Notes under the pieces: generated by a model
What the model was told of the DNA's origin: nothing
Database searches by the model: none
What the model saw: the letters and a program-made list of their open reading frames with translations, nothing else
Shown: positions 7,711 to 16,500 of the stretch, in pieces
How positions within the stretch are numbered: position 1 is the stretch's first letter
How the letters are laid out: the number at the start of each line of letters is the position of its first letter
Made by a program: the position numbers and the translations under genes
Assembly: GCA_963829725.1 (NCBI GenBank)
Contig: CAWHJW010000009.1
Span: 310,001 to 374,000, forward strand
Length of the DNA stretch: 64,000 bases
DNA from: RYN-230 sp963829725
GTDB taxonomy: Bacteria; Actinomycetota; Actinomycetes; Streptosporangiales; Streptosporangiaceae
Direction of reading: 5' to 3'

Positions 7711-8961
7711 ATGAGGCGCGACCGCGCCCGCTTGCTGCCGCTCGCCGCCGTCAGCGCTGCCACCGCGCTGGGGCTGGCTGCATGCGGTTCGGGCACTGCC
7801 AGCACCAGCCTGACGGCCAGCGGTACCAAGCCGATCACGGTCGGCATCTCGCTGCCGCTGACCGGCTCGTTCCTGGCGGACGGCCAGGCGACCAGGAACG
7901 GCTACGAGCTGTGGGCCAGCGACGTTAACCGCAACGGCGGCCTGCTCGGCCGCCAGGTCAGGCTGAAGATCCTGGACGACAAGAGCGACCCGAACATCAC
8001 CAGCAAGAACTACCTGCAGCTCATCCAGGCCGACCACGTCGATCTGACGCTGGCCCCGTTCTCCACCTTGCTCACGGCGAGCGCCGAGACGACCACCAAG
8101 AAGCTGGGCTACGCGCTGCCGGCCGGCTCGGCCACCGGGCCGCTCGCCTACGCGGCGAACGATCCGCTGTTCTTCAGCGTCAGCGTGCCGGTTGCGCAGG
8201 AGATGGCGCCGTTCGCGAAATGGGTGCTCTCGCTGACCGGGGCGAGCCGGCCCGCGACGGCCGCCTATCCGCAGGTGAACGACCCGTTCGCCGACCCTCC
8301 GGTGCAGGCCACCCAGGCGGCGCTGGCCGGGCACGGGATCAAGACCGTCTTCAGCAACAGCGCGAACCCGGTTAACCCGGGCCCCGCCCTGACGCGGGTC
8401 GCGAACAAGGTGGCCGCGGACCACCCGGACCTCGTGGTGCTCGGCTCGGTGGACCTGCCCAGCCTGCTGGTCTTCGTGCACGCGTTCCAGGCGGCGAACT
8501 ACACGCCCAAGATTCTCATCGCGGCGTCCGGCCCCGACCAGGGCCAGGCGTTCCTCAACGCGGTCGGGCGGAACGGCGCCGAGGCGACGATGGTGCCGGA
8601 CGGCTGGTATGGCCAGGAGGCAAACGCGCTCAGCCACGTCATGGTGCAGGACTACATCGCCAAGTTCGGCGGCACCGCGTCTGACGTCAACGCGGATGTG
8701 GCCGAGGGCTACTCCGCGGGCGAGGTGCTCGCGGCCGCGGTCACCGCGACGGGCAGCCTCAAGGGCAGCGTCATCGCCCAGTACCTGCACACGCACACGG
8801 TGCAGACGGCGCAGGGCCCGGCCATCTTCAAGCCGGACGGTGAGAATGCCGACGCGGTCAACTCGGCGTTCATCTTCCAGTGGCAGAACGGCCACTTCTT
8901 CCAGGTGCTGCCCGGCCAGCCCGGAGTGCAGGCGCCGGAGATACCCAAGCCGCACTGGTGA
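7711..8961 (+). CDS. ABC transporter substrate-binding lipoprotein, branched-chain amino-acid type (second copy)
   Basis: A 416-residue paralogue of the preceding receptor. ATG 7711 follows GAAGGGAGA at proper spacing; the frame is open further upstream but has no start signal and no protein-like content there. The signal peptide ends in the lipobox GLAAC. The body parallels copy one throughout (ITVGISLPLTGSFLADGQAT, YPQVNDPFADP, ASGPDQGQAF, GGTASDVNADVAEGYS). The 193-base gap between copies contains no gene. A tandem duplication followed by divergence would give one transporter two receptors with different ligand preference; this is inference. The linker after the lipobox is shorter than in copy one. 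Confidence 0.9.
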   Translation: MRRDRARLLPLAAVSAATALGLAACGSGTASTSLTASGTKPITVGISLPLTGSFLADGQATRNGYELWASDVNRNGGLLGRQVRLKILDDKSDPNITSKNYLQLIQADHVDLTLAPFSTLLTASAETTTKKLGYALPAGSATGPLAYAANDPLFFSVSVPVAQEMAPFAKWVLSLTGASRPATAAYPQVNDPFADPPVQATQAALAGHGIKTVFSNSANPVNPGPALTRVANKVAADHPDLVVLGSVDLPSLLVFVHAFQAANYTPKILIAASGPDQGQAFLNAVGRNGAEATMVPDGWYGQEANALSHVMVQDYIAKFGGTASDVNADVAEGYSAGEVLAAAVTATGSLKGSVIAQYLHTHTVQTAQGPAIFKPDGENADAVNSAFIFQWQNGHFFQVLPGQPGVQAPEIPKPHW

Positions 8962-9046
8962 GCCGCTGCGGCGGCAGCCGCCGCCGGCGTACAGAGCCCG
9001 CACCGCGGGGCACAGCGAACAGCAGGATGAAGGGCATGTAGGGCAG

Positions 9047-9931
9047 ATGGGACGCGAACTCACCCAGGCCATCGTCGACGGCATCCTCGGCGGCGGGATC
9101 TATGCGCTGATGGCCGTCGGCCTGACGCTGATCTTCGGCGTTCTGGACATCATCAACATCGCCCAGGGCATCCTGGTCGTGCTCGGCGCCTACCTGAGCT
9201 ACGTGCTCTCGGTGCACCTGCACATTGACCTGTTTGTGGGCCTGCTGGTGACCGTCCCGGCGATGTTCCTCGTCGGGATCGGGATCCAGTGGGCCTTCAT
9301 CAGGCCGCTCCGGGGCCGGGAGCGCACCTCCATGTCGCTGCTGGCCAGCTACGCGGTGGCCATCGTCATCGAGGGGATCCTGTACCTCGCCTTCGGGGCC
9401 AACTACACCAACCTGTCCGCCAGCTACGTGACCAGCGGGCCGAAGGTGTTCGGCTTCTACCTGGACTACATCTACATCTACGGGTTCATCATGGCGGTGC
9501 TGCTGGTGGTGGGCATCTACTGGACGCTGTACCGGACCCAGTTCGGCCGGACCGTCCGGGCCACCATGCAGGACCAGGTGGCGGCCCGGGTGATCGGCAT
9601 CAACGTCAACCGGGTGCAGATGCTCACGTTCGGCATCGGCGTCGCGGTCACCGCGGTGGGCGGCATGGTGTTCGGGGCCACTGGCGGCGGGTTCAACCCG
9701 AACACCGGGTATGACCTCATCTCCCGGCTGCTCGCCATCATCATCCTCGGCGGCCTCGGCAGCATCGCCGGTGCCATGCTGGCCGCCATCTTCATGATCA
9801 CGCTGGAGGCAATCGTGGACGTGGTCTGGTCCCCGAGCTGGTCCGTCGTGGTGTTCTACGCGGTGCTGGTCCTGGTCCTGGTCCTGCGCCCGCAGGGCCT
9901 GCTCGGCCGCCGGGCGGTGCGGGCCCAGTGA
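9047..9931 (+). CDS. livH: Branched-chain-type ABC transporter permease, LivH family
   Basis: Integral membrane permease of about 294 residues with the characteristic N-terminus AIVDGILGGGIYALMAVGL and LTLIFGVLDIINIAQG. About eight hydrophobic segments are visible. The cytoplasmic coupling loop with RTVRATMQDQVAARVIGI contacts the ATPase in this family. The C-terminus ends in LVLRPQGLLGRR, typical of LivH. It overlaps the next permease by four bases (GTGA), so the two are translationally coupled. It would form the membrane channel with LivM for the ligand delivered by either receptor. The symbol marks family, not proven leucine transport. Confidence 0.93.
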   Translation: MGRELTQAIVDGILGGGIYALMAVGLTLIFGVLDIINIAQGILVVLGAYLSYVLSVHLHIDLFVGLLVTVPAMFLVGIGIQWAFIRPLRGRERTSMSLLASYAVAIVIEGILYLAFGANYTNLSASYVTSGPKVFGFYLDYIYIYGFIMAVLLVVGIYWTLYRTQFGRTVRATMQDQVAARVIGINVNRVQMLTFGIGVAVTAVGGMVFGATGGGFNPNTGYDLISRLLAIIILGGLGSIAGAMLAAIFMITLEAIVDVVWSPSWSVVVFYAVLVLVLVLRPQGLLGRRAVRAQ

Positions 9932-11031
9932 GCGCGCAGACGACGTCCCGCAAGCCCACTGCCTGGGACCGTTACGGCCGCCTCATCCAGCTCGGCGGCT
10001 TGCTGGTCGTGCTGGCGATCGCGGTGGTCTTCCCGCTGGTGGTCACGAACGCGCTCAACACCCAGATCGCCGTGTACACCCTGATCTACGTGGGGGCGGT
10101 GGCCGCCTGGAACCTGTTCTCCGGCTACTCCGGCTACATCTCCCTGGGGGGCGCCGTGTTCTTCGGCAGCGGCGCCTACGCGGTGGGGCTGATGACCGAG
10201 CACTGGAAGGTCGTCGGCGGCGACATCTTCTGGCTGCTCCCGCTGGGCGGGGTGGTGGCCGGGCTGATCGCGGTGCCGTTCGGGCTGATCGCACTGCGGG
10301 TGCGGCGGCACACCTTCGTCGTGATCACGATCGCGATGTTCTTCATCTTCCAGCTGCTGGCCTTCAACCTCGCCTTCACCGGCGGGAACAACGGCCTCAG
10401 CTCGCCGTTCTTCCTGTGGAGCGCGGCCGACTACAACAACCCCTTCTACTATGCCGCGCTCATCATCGCCGTCGGCACGATCCTGCTGTCCTGGCTCATC
10501 CGGAACTCCCGGTTCGGCCTGCGGCTGCTGGCCATCCGGGACGACGAGGACCGGGCCCGCGGGCTCGGCGTCAAGGCCATGCGAGTCAAGCTCACCGCGT
10601 TCGTGATCTCCGGGACCATCACCGGCATCATCGGCGGCCTGTGGTGGTTCTTCCTCGGCCAGGCGCTCCCCGAGACCGCCTTCAACCCGATTTTCGACCT
10701 GTCCGTCGCCCTGATGGCCTTCCTTGGCGGCTTCGGGACACTGGCCGGGCCGGTCCTCGGCGCGCTGATCCTCGAGCCGATCCTGCAGTGGGAGGCGGTC
10801 ACGTTCAGCGGCAAGGCGTCCTACTTCGGGGAGATCGCCCTCGGCGTGCTCTTCCTGCTGGTGATCCTGTTCATGCCGCGCGGGATCGTCCCCACCGCAG
10901 GCGAGTTCCTGGCCAGGTGGCAAGGCCGGCGGGATCAGGGCCGGGAGAAGCCGGCCGGCCCCACGACGGCCCCGCCCGGCGCTGCCGCGGTGCCCAGCAC
11001 CAGCACGCCGACCACGGGGAGCGTGCGATGA
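9928..11031 (+). CDS. livM: Branched-chain-type ABC transporter permease, LivM family
   Basis: Second permease, 367 residues, GTG start overlapping the livH stop. Hydrophobic segments begin after about 20 residues. Family segments include AAWNLFSGYSGYISLGGAVF, LRVRRHTFVVITIA and the ATPase-coupling loop RFGLRLLAIRDDEDRARGLG. The last 40 residues after FMPRGIVPTAGEFLARWQ are a hydrophilic Pro/Thr/Ala-rich tail that is probably not structured. It overlaps livG by four bases (ATGA). The strict coupling from 9928 to 12636 indicates one transcript. Confidence 0.93.
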   Translation: MSAQTTSRKPTAWDRYGRLIQLGGLLVVLAIAVVFPLVVTNALNTQIAVYTLIYVGAVAAWNLFSGYSGYISLGGAVFFGSGAYAVGLMTEHWKVVGGDIFWLLPLGGVVAGLIAVPFGLIALRVRRHTFVVITIAMFFIFQLLAFNLAFTGGNNGLSSPFFLWSAADYNNPFYYAALIIAVGTILLSWLIRNSRFGLRLLAIRDDEDRARGLGVKAMRVKLTAFVISGTITGIIGGLWWFFLGQALPETAFNPIFDLSVALMAFLGGFGTLAGPVLGALILEPILQWEAVTFSGKASYFGEIALGVLFLLVILFMPRGIVPTAGEFLARWQGRRDQGREKPAGPTTAPPGAAAVPSTSTPTTGSVR

Positions 11032-11807
11032 CCGCGCTGCTGAGGACCAGCGGGGTGAGCAAGGCGTTCGGCGGGGTCCAGGCCCTCAATGAGGCCACCG
11101 TCGAGGTGGAAGAGGGCAGCATCGCCGGCCTGATCGGGCCGAACGGCTCCGGCAAGACCACCCTGTTCAACGTCATCACCGGCTATGAGCGGGTGGACGC
11201 GGGCGAGGTGTGGCTCGGCGGCAAGGAGATCACCAACGCCCCGCCGGACAAGGTGTTCGCGGCCGGCATCGGCCGGACCTTCCAGCTCACCCGGGTGTTC
11301 TCCCGGCTCACGGTGATGGAGAACATGATCGTGGCCGCGCAGCACGCCGAGCGCGGGAGCGGCTGGCTGCGCAACCCGCTGGCCCGGGCCGGCGGCCCGG
11401 CCACCCGGCGGCGCGCCCAGGAGCTGCTGGAGTTCACCGGCATCGCCCACCACGCCGGATCGCTGGCCGAGACGCTCTCCTACGGGCAGCGCAAGCTGCT
11501 GGAACTGTCCTACGTGCTGATGGCCGACCCGGCCATCGTGCTGCTCGACGAGCCGGCCGGCGGGATCAACCCGACGCTGGTCAACACGCTCGCGGACCGG
11601 ATCCGGGAGGTCAACTCCCGCGGCACGACGTTCCTTATCGTGGAGCACAACATGGACTTCGTGATGGGGCTGTGCCATAACGTCACGGTCCTCGACTACG
11701 GGGCGACCGTGGTGAGCGGGCCGCCTGACATGATCAGGACTGACCCGCGGGTGCTCGACGCTTACCTCGGGACTGCGGAGGATGACGATGACATCCCGGT
11801 CGGCTGA
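11028..11807 (+). CDS. livG: ABC transporter ATP-binding protein, LivG family
   Basis: A cytoplasmic ATPase of 259 residues that powers transport through the LivHM-type channel. The Walker A motif is GPNGSGKTT, the signature LSYGQRKLLEL (Y in place of the second G of LSGGQ, common in LivG), Walker B is IVLLDEPAGG and the switch histidine is in LIVEHNMDFV. The long insertion after VMENMIVAAQ is typical of LivG rather than LivF. The acidic C-terminus EDDDDIPVG overlaps the next gene by 26 bases. Start ATG 11028 overlaps the upstream stop. Confidence 0.94.
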   Translation: MTALLRTSGVSKAFGGVQALNEATVEVEEGSIAGLIGPNGSGKTTLFNVITGYERVDAGEVWLGGKEITNAPPDKVFAAGIGRTFQLTRVFSRLTVMENMIVAAQHAERGSGWLRNPLARAGGPATRRRAQELLEFTGIAHHAGSLAETLSYGQRKLLELSYVLMADPAIVLLDEPAGGINPTLVNTLADRIREVNSRGTTFLIVEHNMDFVMGLCHNVTVLDYGATVVSGPPDMIRTDPRVLDAYLGTAEDDDDIPVG

Positions 11808-12636
11808 GGCCGGCGCGGCGCAGACCGCGCTGGTCGTGCAGGACGTGACGGCGGGCTACGGCGGCGGTGACGTGCTGCGCGGCGTCAGCATGGCTGTCCA
11901 CGAGGGCGGCATCACCTGCGTGGTGGGGCCGAACGGCGCGGGCAAGTCCACCCTGCTCGGCTGCATCAGCGGGCTGCTGCGGCCCCGGCTGGGCCACGTC
12001 ACGCTGCGCGGCGAGCGGCTGTCCGGCAAGAGCCCGCGCCAGGTGCTGGACATGGGCGTGGTGCTGGTCCCGCAGAACCACAGCCTGTTCCGCGACATGA
12101 CGGTCAGGGAGAACATCGTCCTGGGCGGCTACATTCTCCGCCAGCGCGGCCTGGCCGATAAGCGGCTGGCCGCCGTCCTGGAGATGTTCCCGCAGGTCAC
12201 CGAGTGGCTGGGACAGAAGGCCGGCAGCCTGTCCGGCGGCCAGCAGCGGCTGGTGGAATTCGCCCGCTGCCTCATGCTGGACCCGACGCTGGTCATCCTG
12301 GACGAGCCCTCCGTGGGCCTGTCCCCGAAGGTGCTCAAGTCCGTGTTCGACGCGGTCCGGATGATGCACGCCCAGGGCAAGACGATCCTGCTGGTCGAGC
12401 AGAACGCACGGGCCGGGCTGCGGCTGTCCACGCACGGGGTGGTGCTGGAGAACGGCCAGGTCCGGCTGACCGGAACCGGCCACGAGGTGCTGAACCACCC
12501 GGAGATCGGCGCGCTGTACCTCGGCGGCGCGGTATCCGACGCGCAGACCCCCGAGGTGCGGGTGGCTGAGGAACGGGCCGCCGAGCCAGAGCCGCATTCG
12601 GCCGCGAACGGGACGGCGCCCGGGACCGCTCGTTGA
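11782..12636 (+). CDS. livF: ABC transporter ATP-binding protein, LivF family
   Basis: Second ATPase subunit, 284 residues. Walker A is GPNGAGKST, signature LSGGQQRLVEF, Walker B LVILDEPSVG and switch histidine region LLVEQNARAGL, where the Q in VEQNA is typical of LivF. ATG 11782 follows GCGGAGG at close spacing and a second ATG at 11788 is equally possible. About 45 residues beyond the normal LivF end (after GALYLGG) are Glu/Ala-rich and unstructured. The stop overlaps the TTG start of the amidohydrolase, so transporter and enzyme are coupled. Confidence 0.93.
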   Translation: MTMTSRSAEAGAAQTALVVQDVTAGYGGGDVLRGVSMAVHEGGITCVVGPNGAGKSTLLGCISGLLRPRLGHVTLRGERLSGKSPRQVLDMGVVLVPQNHSLFRDMTVRENIVLGGYILRQRGLADKRLAAVLEMFPQVTEWLGQKAGSLSGGQQRLVEFARCLMLDPTLVILDEPSVGLSPKVLKSVFDAVRMMHAQGKTILLVEQNARAGLRLSTHGVVLENGQVRLTGTGHEVLNHPEIGALYLGGAVSDAQTPEVRVAEERAAEPEPHSAANGTAPGTAR

Positions 12637-13616
12637 TCGTTGACGCGCACTGCCACGTCATCGTGCCGGAGATGTCCGGCCCGCCGGTGCCGGATGCGTG
12701 GCGGCCCGCGCTCCGCTCCGAGCACGGCCGGCACCTGGTCCGCTTCCGCGGCCGGGAGCTGACCTCGGTGGTGGCCGAGTTCAGCAACGTGGACGTGATG
12801 CTGGCCGAGGCGGACGCCACCGGCGTGGATCACCTGCTGCTGTCGCCCTGGATCAACCTGGTCCCGGTGGACGCCGGCCAGGACGAGGCCCGGCTGGTGT
12901 GCCAGGTGCAGAACGACGCCCTGGCCGCGATGGTGGCGGCCCGGCCCGGGCGGCTGAGCGCGGTCGGCGCCGTGCCGTTGCGGTTCCCGGGCTTGGCCGC
13001 CCGGGAACTGCCCGGCCTGCTCGCCGCGGGACTGCGCGGCGTCGAGATCCCGTCCAGCGTCGGCGGCCGGTACCTGGGCGATGACTTCTTCCTGCCGTTC
13101 TGGGAGGCGGCGGCGGGCACCGGGGCGCTCGTGTTCATCCACCCGACCACCCGCGGCCTCGGCATTCCCGCCCTGGACGACTACTACCTGTGGAACTCGG
13201 TGGGCAACCCGCTGGAGACCGCGGTGGCCGCGGCGCACATCGCGATGGCCGGGGTGCTCGAGCGGTTCCCCGGCCTGCGGGTGCTGCTGGCCCACGCGGG
13301 CGGTGCGCTGCCGGTGCTCCGCGGCCGGCTGCGGCACGCGTACGCGGTCCGGCCGGAAGCCGGGGCGCGGATCACCGAGGGACCGGACGCCTCGCTGCGC
13401 CGGTTCTACTACGACACCGTGACTCACGACCCTGACCTGCTCGCCGACCTGGTCCGGTACGCGGGCTCGCGGCAGGTGCTGCACGGCTCGGACCGCCCCT
13501 TCGACATGGGCTGCTACACGAGCGTGGCGGAGGTGCGCGCGCTCGGGCTGGACGGCGGCACGGAGCTGATCCTCGGCGGGAACGCCGCGCGGCTGCTGGA
13601 CCTCGCGGCCGGCTGA
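12633..13616 (+). CDS. Amidohydrolase-family metal-dependent enzyme, ACMSD-like
   Basis: About 327 residues of the amidohydrolase-2 family, which includes aminocarboxymuconate-semialdehyde decarboxylase and related decarboxylases and hydrolases. Metal-binding landmarks: HCHV in IVDAHCHVIVPE at the N-terminus, FIHPTTRGLG mid-protein, LLAHAGGALP and the C-terminal HGSDRPFDMG. The TTG at 12633 overlaps the livF stop and immediately precedes IVDAHCHV, where the family normally begins. Tight coupling to the transporter implies action on the imported compound, either hydrolysis or non-oxidative decarboxylation of an aromatic or unsaturated acid. The sequence alone does not decide between these. Confidence 0.82.
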   Translation: MIVDAHCHVIVPEMSGPPVPDAWRPALRSEHGRHLVRFRGRELTSVVAEFSNVDVMLAEADATGVDHLLLSPWINLVPVDAGQDEARLVCQVQNDALAAMVAARPGRLSAVGAVPLRFPGLAARELPGLLAAGLRGVEIPSSVGGRYLGDDFFLPFWEAAAGTGALVFIHPTTRGLGIPALDDYYLWNSVGNPLETAVAAAHIAMAGVLERFPGLRVLLAHAGGALPVLRGRLRHAYAVRPEAGARITEGPDASLRRFYYDTVTHDPDLLADLVRYAGSRQVLHGSDRPFDMGCYTSVAEVRALGLDGGTELILGGNAARLLDLAAG

Positions 13617-13722
13617 CCCTCGACGAGCCCGGCGCGCGGCGGTACGTTCGAACTCAGACCCCCGGCCCAGCCGGCGTTCTGCGCCGGCCCTGGGCGCCGT
13701 GTGCGACGAGGAGCCGGACAGC

Positions 13723-14736
13723 GTGGACTACACCAGGTCAGAAGCGAAGCAGGCGGCCCGGGAGGCCTTTGCCGGCCTGTGGGCGGCCATCACGACCCCC
13801 TTCGATCCGGGCGGCGCGGTGGACTACGGCGCGCTGCGCTGCGACCTGGACCGGCTGACCGGCGGCCTGGGCGTGGACGGCATCTTCTGCGGCGGGGTGA
13901 TGGGCGAGTTCTGGTCGCTGGCCGGCAGCGAGAGGCGCCGCCTGGTCGAGGTGGTGGTGGACGCGGCCCGCGGGAAGTGCCCGGTCATCGCGCACACCGG
14001 GCACACCTCACCGCAGCAGGCCATCGAGTTGACCCGGCACGCGCAGAAGGCGGGCGCGGACTTCGCGGTGCTGATCAACCCCTACTACCCGCCCGCCACC
14101 GGCGAGGGCCTGTACCGCTGGTTCGAGACCGTGTGCGCGGGCGTGGACATCGGGGTCTGGCTGTTCGACACCGCCTACTCAGGGGTGTCGCTGCCGCTGG
14201 ACCTCATCGAGCGGCTGGCCGCCATCGAGAACGTGTGCGGCATCAAGGTCGGCCGGGACCACGCGCGCTACCTGGAGGTGCTGGCCCGGGTCGGCGAGGC
14301 GATCCTGGTCTGCGAGCCGAACGAGGGGACCTGGCTGGAGAACATCCGCGACCACGGCCAGCGGGTGTTCATGTCCTCGGCCGCGCCGTACCTGTACCAG
14401 ACCCCGGACTGGCAGCCGATGCGGGACTATACCCGGCTGGCCCTGGCCGGGGATTTCACCGCGGCCGCGCAGGTCGCCGCCACGCTGGACCCGGTCCGGG
14501 TGGTGGCCGCGAAGTGGCTGCACGGCAAGGCCAGCCGGTTCGACTCGATCGCCTCGATCAAGGCGTGGGCGGGACTGGCCGGCCTGTCCGGCGGGCCGGT
14601 CCGGCCGCCGCTGCTGCCGCACACCGAGGCCGAGATCGCCGAGCTCGCGGCCGACCTCGAAGCGGCCGGCCTGGTCCCGGGGAGCGGGGCCGCGGCCCGC
14701 GCCCGCAGCAACGGGCACCGCCCGGCCGCGCGCTGA
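13723..14736 (+). CDS. Dihydrodipicolinate synthase/N-acetylneuraminate lyase family protein
   Basis: A 337-residue TIM-barrel aldolase or lyase. Family landmarks: AAITTPFDPGGAVDYGALR at the N-terminus, GGVMGEFWSLAGSERRRLVE (equivalent of the GTTGE region), INPYYPPATGEGLYRWFE with the conserved Tyr, and the Schiff-base Lys in CGIKVG. GTG 13723 has GAGGAG about 11 bases upstream; an in-frame GTG at 13699 is possible but has no ribosome site. It is separated from the amidohydrolase by about 100 bases and may still belong to the same transcript. The active-site loop differs from true DapA, so it is probably a catabolic aldolase or hydratase-aldolase. Substrate unknown. Confidence 0.85.
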   Translation: MDYTRSEAKQAAREAFAGLWAAITTPFDPGGAVDYGALRCDLDRLTGGLGVDGIFCGGVMGEFWSLAGSERRRLVEVVVDAARGKCPVIAHTGHTSPQQAIELTRHAQKAGADFAVLINPYYPPATGEGLYRWFETVCAGVDIGVWLFDTAYSGVSLPLDLIERLAAIENVCGIKVGRDHARYLEVLARVGEAILVCEPNEGTWLENIRDHGQRVFMSSAAPYLYQTPDWQPMRDYTRLALAGDFTAAAQVAATLDPVRVVAAKWLHGKASRFDSIASIKAWAGLAGLSGGPVRPPLLPHTEAEIAELAADLEAAGLVPGSGAAARARSNGHRPAAR

Positions 14737-14746
14737 GCCGCCCGGC

Positions 14747-16345
14747 TCAGCCGATTGCGGCCCGCTGGCCGCCCATCACCTCCGCCGGGTCGCGGCCGAG
14801 GTCACCGAGCAGCACCAGGGCCGCGTTGCGGCCCGGCGCGCCGGTGATGGATCCGCCTGGGTGGGTGGTGCCGCCGGTCTGGTATAGCCCGGGGATCGGC
14901 ATCCGGTGCCCGGCCCAGCCCGGGACCGGGCGCAGCGGGCCGCTGAACGCCGGGCCGCGGTTCCCGCCGTGGAACGCGCCACCGATCATGTGCGGGTTCA
15001 TCGCCTCGATGTCCGCGGGTGACTTGACCAGGCTGGCCAGGATCACCTCATCGGTGAAGCCGGGTGCGGCCTCGCGCAGCCGGGCCAGCTGCCGGCCGGC
15101 ATGCGCGTCCTTCACGCGGTCCCAGCCGCCCATCTCCGCGGGCGGCTGGTACACCTGCGGGCTGAGGATCTTCACGGTGTGCTGGCCGGCCGGCGCCCGT
15201 CCCGGGTCGGCCAGCGTGGGGGTGGCCACCAGGACCCACGGCGGTTCGGCGATGAACCGGCCCGCCTTCAGGTCCGCGCCCATCTGGATCATGTCTTCCG
15301 GCCAGCCGGCCAGGCCGGCCGACACCGCGGTGCGCGGCCCGTCCCCGGCGTCGAACTCCGGCGGCGCCGTGGTGCAGTAGTAGGTGGCGAAGCCGGGCAC
15401 GCCCACGTCGTAGGTGTCCACCCCGTAGTGGAACTCCTCGGGCCAGGCGCTGGCCGGCGCCATGTCGCGCAGCTGGACGATGTGGATGGTGGAGACCACC
15501 GCATGGCGCGCCCGGTACTGGGTGCCGTCCTGCGTCTGCACCCCGGCGCACCGGCCGTCTTCCAGCAGCAGCTGGGTGACCGTCTGGCCGCAGCGGACCT
15601 CGCCACCATGATCGGCCAGGTAGCCGGTGAGGGCCGCGGTGAGCGCCCCCGAGCCGCCGACCGGGATGGACCAGCTGCGCTGCTGGCGGCCGAACGTCTG
15701 GGCGTAGGGGAGCACCCCGGAACCCGGCTCATCCACCGGCTGGAACACCTGGAAGGCCATCCACAGCAGGAAGGCCTGGATGTGACGGCTGGTGAACTCA
15801 TGCGTCGCGACCTGGACCGCGGACAGCTGCCGCCGCCGGGCCCAGATCCGGCCGCGCGGGTGGTCGGCCAGCCGCTGGTCCAGCGAGGGGCCTGACCCGA
15901 CCGGGGTGAACTGCGCCTCGGTGAAGATGTGCTTGACCTCGCCGTAGTCGGCCAGCAGCCGCCGGTAGGCCACCGCGTCGGCGGCGGAGAAGCGGGCCAC
16001 CTCCTCGGCGGTCCGCTCGGCGTCCAGCCACATGGTGAACTGCCGCCCGTCCGGGAAGGCCACCTGCTCGACCGGGTCCGGCTCGGCGTAACGCAGGCCG
16101 TAATCGGCGGCCAGGCCCAGCTCGTCGCGGCTGAGCACCGGGTTGACCCGGATCATGGTGTGCCCGGTGGCGCAGGTGTCGATGCCGAACCCGGGGAGCA
16201 GCAGCTCCTCGGTGGCGGCCCCGCCGCCGGGGATGTCCCGGGCCTCCAGCACCAGGCAGCGGTAGCCGGCCTTGGCCAGGTAGCAGGCGGTGAGCAGGCT
16301 GTTGTGCCCGGCTCCGGCCACCACGATGTCGGCGTCATCAGTCAT
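14747..16345 (-). CDS. Phytoene-dehydrogenase-like FAD-dependent oxidoreductase
   Basis: A 532-residue flavoprotein of the NAD(P)/FAD amino-oxidase superfamily. The N-terminus has the dinucleotide motif VVAGAGHNSLLTACYLAKAG (G-x-G-x-x-N type) followed by the E of VLEARDIPGG. The C-terminus has the second FAD contact YQTGGTTHPGGSITGAPGRN. ATG 16345 is preceded by GGGAGGGAC at 12 bases. The gene is convergent with the DapA-like gene, only 10 bases apart. Relatives of this type in soil actinobacteria are mostly uncharacterised; no carotenoid genes are nearby, so a carotenoid role is unsupported. A link to the neighbouring catabolic block is possible. Confidence 0.82.
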   Translation of the reverse strand: MTDDADIVVAGAGHNSLLTACYLAKAGYRCLVLEARDIPGGGAATEELLLPGFGIDTCATGHTMIRVNPVLSRDELGLAADYGLRYAEPDPVEQVAFPDGRQFTMWLDAERTAEEVARFSAADAVAYRRLLADYGEVKHIFTEAQFTPVGSGPSLDQRLADHPRGRIWARRRQLSAVQVATHEFTSRHIQAFLLWMAFQVFQPVDEPGSGVLPYAQTFGRQQRSWSIPVGGSGALTAALTGYLADHGGEVRCGQTVTQLLLEDGRCAGVQTQDGTQYRARHAVVSTIHIVQLRDMAPASAWPEEFHYGVDTYDVGVPGFATYYCTTAPPEFDAGDGPRTAVSAGLAGWPEDMIQMGADLKAGRFIAEPPWVLVATPTLADPGRAPAGQHTVKILSPQVYQPPAEMGGWDRVKDAHAGRQLARLREAAPGFTDEVILASLVKSPADIEAMNPHMIGGAFHGGNRGPAFSGPLRPVPGWAGHRMPIPGLYQTGGTTHPGGSITGAPGRNAALVLLGDLGRDPAEVMGGQRAAIG

Positions 16346-16500
16346 CGTCGTCCATGTCCCTCCCGCGCTGCAAACCATTGCAGCCACCTCCCGATCCTGG
16401 CATCCCCGGGGCGGCCGGGCAAGGGAGGTCACTCCCGGTGGGTGACGCGGCGGCCGCCCAATCCGCCTAGCCTCGACATAAGTGACGGGGAGGGGCAGCC

